NCBI GenBank assembly: GCA_949358305.1
Contig: OX442314.1
Location: 44,400,581 to 44,464,580, forward strand
DNA length: 64,000 nucleotides
Direction of reading: 5' to 3'
DNA from: Strigamia acuminata
Taxonomy: Eukaryota; Arthropoda; Chilopoda; Geophilomorpha; Linotaeniidae
In this document: piece after piece, positions 62,191-64,000 of the stretch
Position numbering within the stretch: position 1 is the stretch's first letter
Layout of the letters: each line of letters opens with the position of its first letter
Program-made: the position numbers and the translations under genes
Notes under the pieces: generated by a model
Database searches by the model: none
What the model was told of the DNA's origin: nothing
What the model saw: only the letters and a program-made list of their open reading frames with translations

Positions 62191-63139
62191 GAAGCACAAA
62201 TTCAGTGAACTCGCCGAGTGAACTCAAATAATTGTTGTCATATTCAACTGCCTCGAGTCTTTCCAAATAATTGCACCCTAAACTTCCACAAATATACTCT
62301 GGCAGAGCACAAGAGTGGCCTTTCTCCCATTGGCCCAACCTCATTACTTTTAACTGTAGACTGTGTCATACCACCAAGAAAAGTAATGCTGTTTATTTCT
62401 TAATTTTTTTTATTATTCTAATGGTTTAAAATGATGAAATTTTATTTGCATTTTATAATAAAATGTTTTTTTTTAATTCATAAAATAATGTTTTAGGTTG
62501 TTTGCATTTCGTAATACATTTTTGTTTAGTTTATTGGCTGCTATGTCAGGAAAGTAAACAATTTCCTAACTATAGATAATCAATTGCAATGTCTGGACAT
62601 CTAATGCAATTCTGTTGTTTTGGTCTTTTTTTTTGTATCAGTACACCACTAAAATGGCTCGGCCAATGGGAGAATCACACCGACCAAAAATAATAAAGTA
62701 GTCAATCAACTAACTAACTAATCACGTTCGCTCGAAACTCACACAATCAAACATCTTGGCACACCACACAGCAACCAACCCGTCGCAAATGACTTTTTTC
62801 TTTTCTTTTATAGGATATAATCCACGTCGAGTGTCAATATTGTTGAGGAAATGGAACAGTATCTTATGAAAAAGATGTGCCATTGATATCCAAGCGGGTT
62901 TGTCGAAGTCCTCAAAGTACCAGCCAAGTGAAAAAGGAAGAACCAACAGACGACAAACTTTTTGGTGTCTGTTAAAAAAGGACATGTCTCATTTTTTAAA
63001 AACATACATGTGTAAACCTGTTTTAAGTATAGCTATTGGTGAGAAGCTATATTTGATTCCACTGGAGGCGAAAAATGTCCCTCTAGGACAAAAAAAGGAA
63101 ACGTGGCAGGCCGTCTAAGGCTAAAAAGGCACTTGTAAT
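62191..63139. other. Unassigned stretch
   Basis: AT-rich; short open frames at 62218-62403 and 62900-63118 lack domains. A pyrimidine-rich TTTTTTCTTTTCTTTTATAG acceptor-like site ends at about 62813, but no gene can be supported. Confidence 0.3.
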
Positions 63140-63345
63140 ACAATAATTTATGTTTGTTGTGGGGGGAAAACAAACTATTTCAGTTTTTTTTTTTTGGGGG
63201 GCGGGATTCTGTTATTAGGGGGCCCAAAAAGGTTTTTTGGGGGGAAAATAAATATTTCTTTTTTTATTACTTTTGGGGGGAAATTCAAATGTTTTTTTTT
63301 TGGGGGGGGGGACCCATTAAATCTGGGGGCCATTAAATCATATCC
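63140..63345. repeat. G/T low-complexity tract
   Basis: Alternating runs of T (up to 12) and G (up to 10) with a recurring TTTTGGGGGGAAA-like core about every 60 bases. Four to five cores are seen. Confidence 0.7.
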
Positions 63346-63564
63346 AAAGAAAAGTAAACATTTGTAATGCAAGGAAGCATTACAAATTAGACTTCTAAAC
63401 CCTGTCCGTTTGTCCCTAAATAAAACACCGAAATAAAAGAAAATAAAGTAATTAAAAAAAATTTGGCCAATATAAAGCAACAACAAACAAAATCCCACCA
63501 AAATTTGATCAAAAATGATCAAATTCGCCGTCTATTCCATGAAAATTATGGAAATGACGTCATT

Positions 63565-64000
63565 TGTTAAGAACACTATTGGTGGTTATCGGCAAAGAGC
63601 AAAGCAGGAAACCACTTGACCACAGCCACCGCCCGAGGGCGCGCCAGGGCCTTGAAACAGACTCGGTAACATCCTTCGAGCGTTATAATTGTACAAACGA
63701 CGAACCTTTTGTCCCAATTTAATTTGAAGGGTCCAGCTGAATACCGGTGAAGCGAGGATGTTTAGCCCACGTAAGCAGTGTGCTACATGCGTCACTTCCG
63801 TGAGTGCACAATGAGAGAGAAGAAAGCCTCCAGTCCGTGGATCTAGGTCAGGTCCTGGCTGGTTACTTTATATAACTTGTTTAGTGTTTTTGGTTTTAAT
63901 ATTTTCTGGAGGCTTGACCAACCTCTCCATCTTTTGTTTCTTTTTAATTTATTCGTCTATGTTGATTTCATTCTTTTTTTATTATGAATGTTTTTGTCCA
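63565..64000 (+). repeat. R2 repeat, copy E (runs off the window)
   Basis: Second block of R2, close to copy B, ending at the window edge. On the minus strand it keeps CLRGLNILASPVFSWTL and KLGQKVRRLYNYNAR, as in copy B, which may be real coding sequence or conservation of the repeat alone. Confidence 0.55.

Noticed and set aside
1-64000. tRNA, rRNA or other structural RNA genes
   Set aside because: No cloverleaf, rRNA core or snRNA motif was recognised; tRNA-like matches are only the primer-binding sites of retrotransposons.

Overview
This window reads as a transposon-dense stretch of an animal genome, probably an arthropod or another invertebrate. The reasons are two BEL/Pao elements (a metazoan group), a Copia element whose primer site resembles the internal initiator-tRNA-Met site of Drosophila copia, Gypsy relics, several hAT-type insertions and inferred introns as short as about 60 bases. 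No convincing intact host gene, tRNA or rRNA gene was found, and no species is assigned.

Layout. 1-15.6 kb is mostly old, layered repeats: a hAT transposase tail, a 1.06 kb non-autonomous hAT element, an intact Rep/helicase-like gene on the minus strand (4781-6211) beside eight 23-bp tandem repeats, a broken divergent Rep-like copy (8524-9105), Gypsy integrase relics, a long-inverted-repeat element with TA target sites, a Tc1/mariner transposase relic and a bromodomain gene fragment. 15.66-20.4 kb is an intact Copia element with LTRs that read as identical. 23.25-36.1 kb is a 12.9 kb Gypsy element, also with LTRs that look identical, inserted in an older Gypsy reverse transcriptase relic. 36.7-44.3 kb is a long-inverted-repeat element (called R1 here) split by an intact BEL/Pao element (BEL-1). 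44.6-51.0 kb is a second BEL/Pao element (BEL-2) with two in-frame stops. 51-64 kb is a mosaic of two repeat families (R1 and R2) hit by four short elements with 7-8 bp target duplications, plus a third Rep-like fragment.

How it works together. Four LTR elements have target duplications and recognisable primer-binding sites: TACAA with an initiator-Met-like site (Copia), GGGT with a Pro-like site (Gypsy), and CCCAA and CCAAA with Phe sites (BEL-1, BEL-2). The Gypsy element has a canonical A AAA AAC minus-one frameshift site between gag and pol, and downstream of pol a two-part accessory region whose first part is best explained as a spliced gene with no envelope features. The Rep-like gene keeps its helicase Walker A motif and motif C, but its HUH nuclease motifs have lost the expected first His and the catalytic Tyr.

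Insertion order can be read in places. R1 copy 1 keeps the empty sites of two short elements that fill R1 copy 2, while copy 2 keeps the empty site of BEL-1. All calls come from reading the sequence by eye; no alignment or database search was run.
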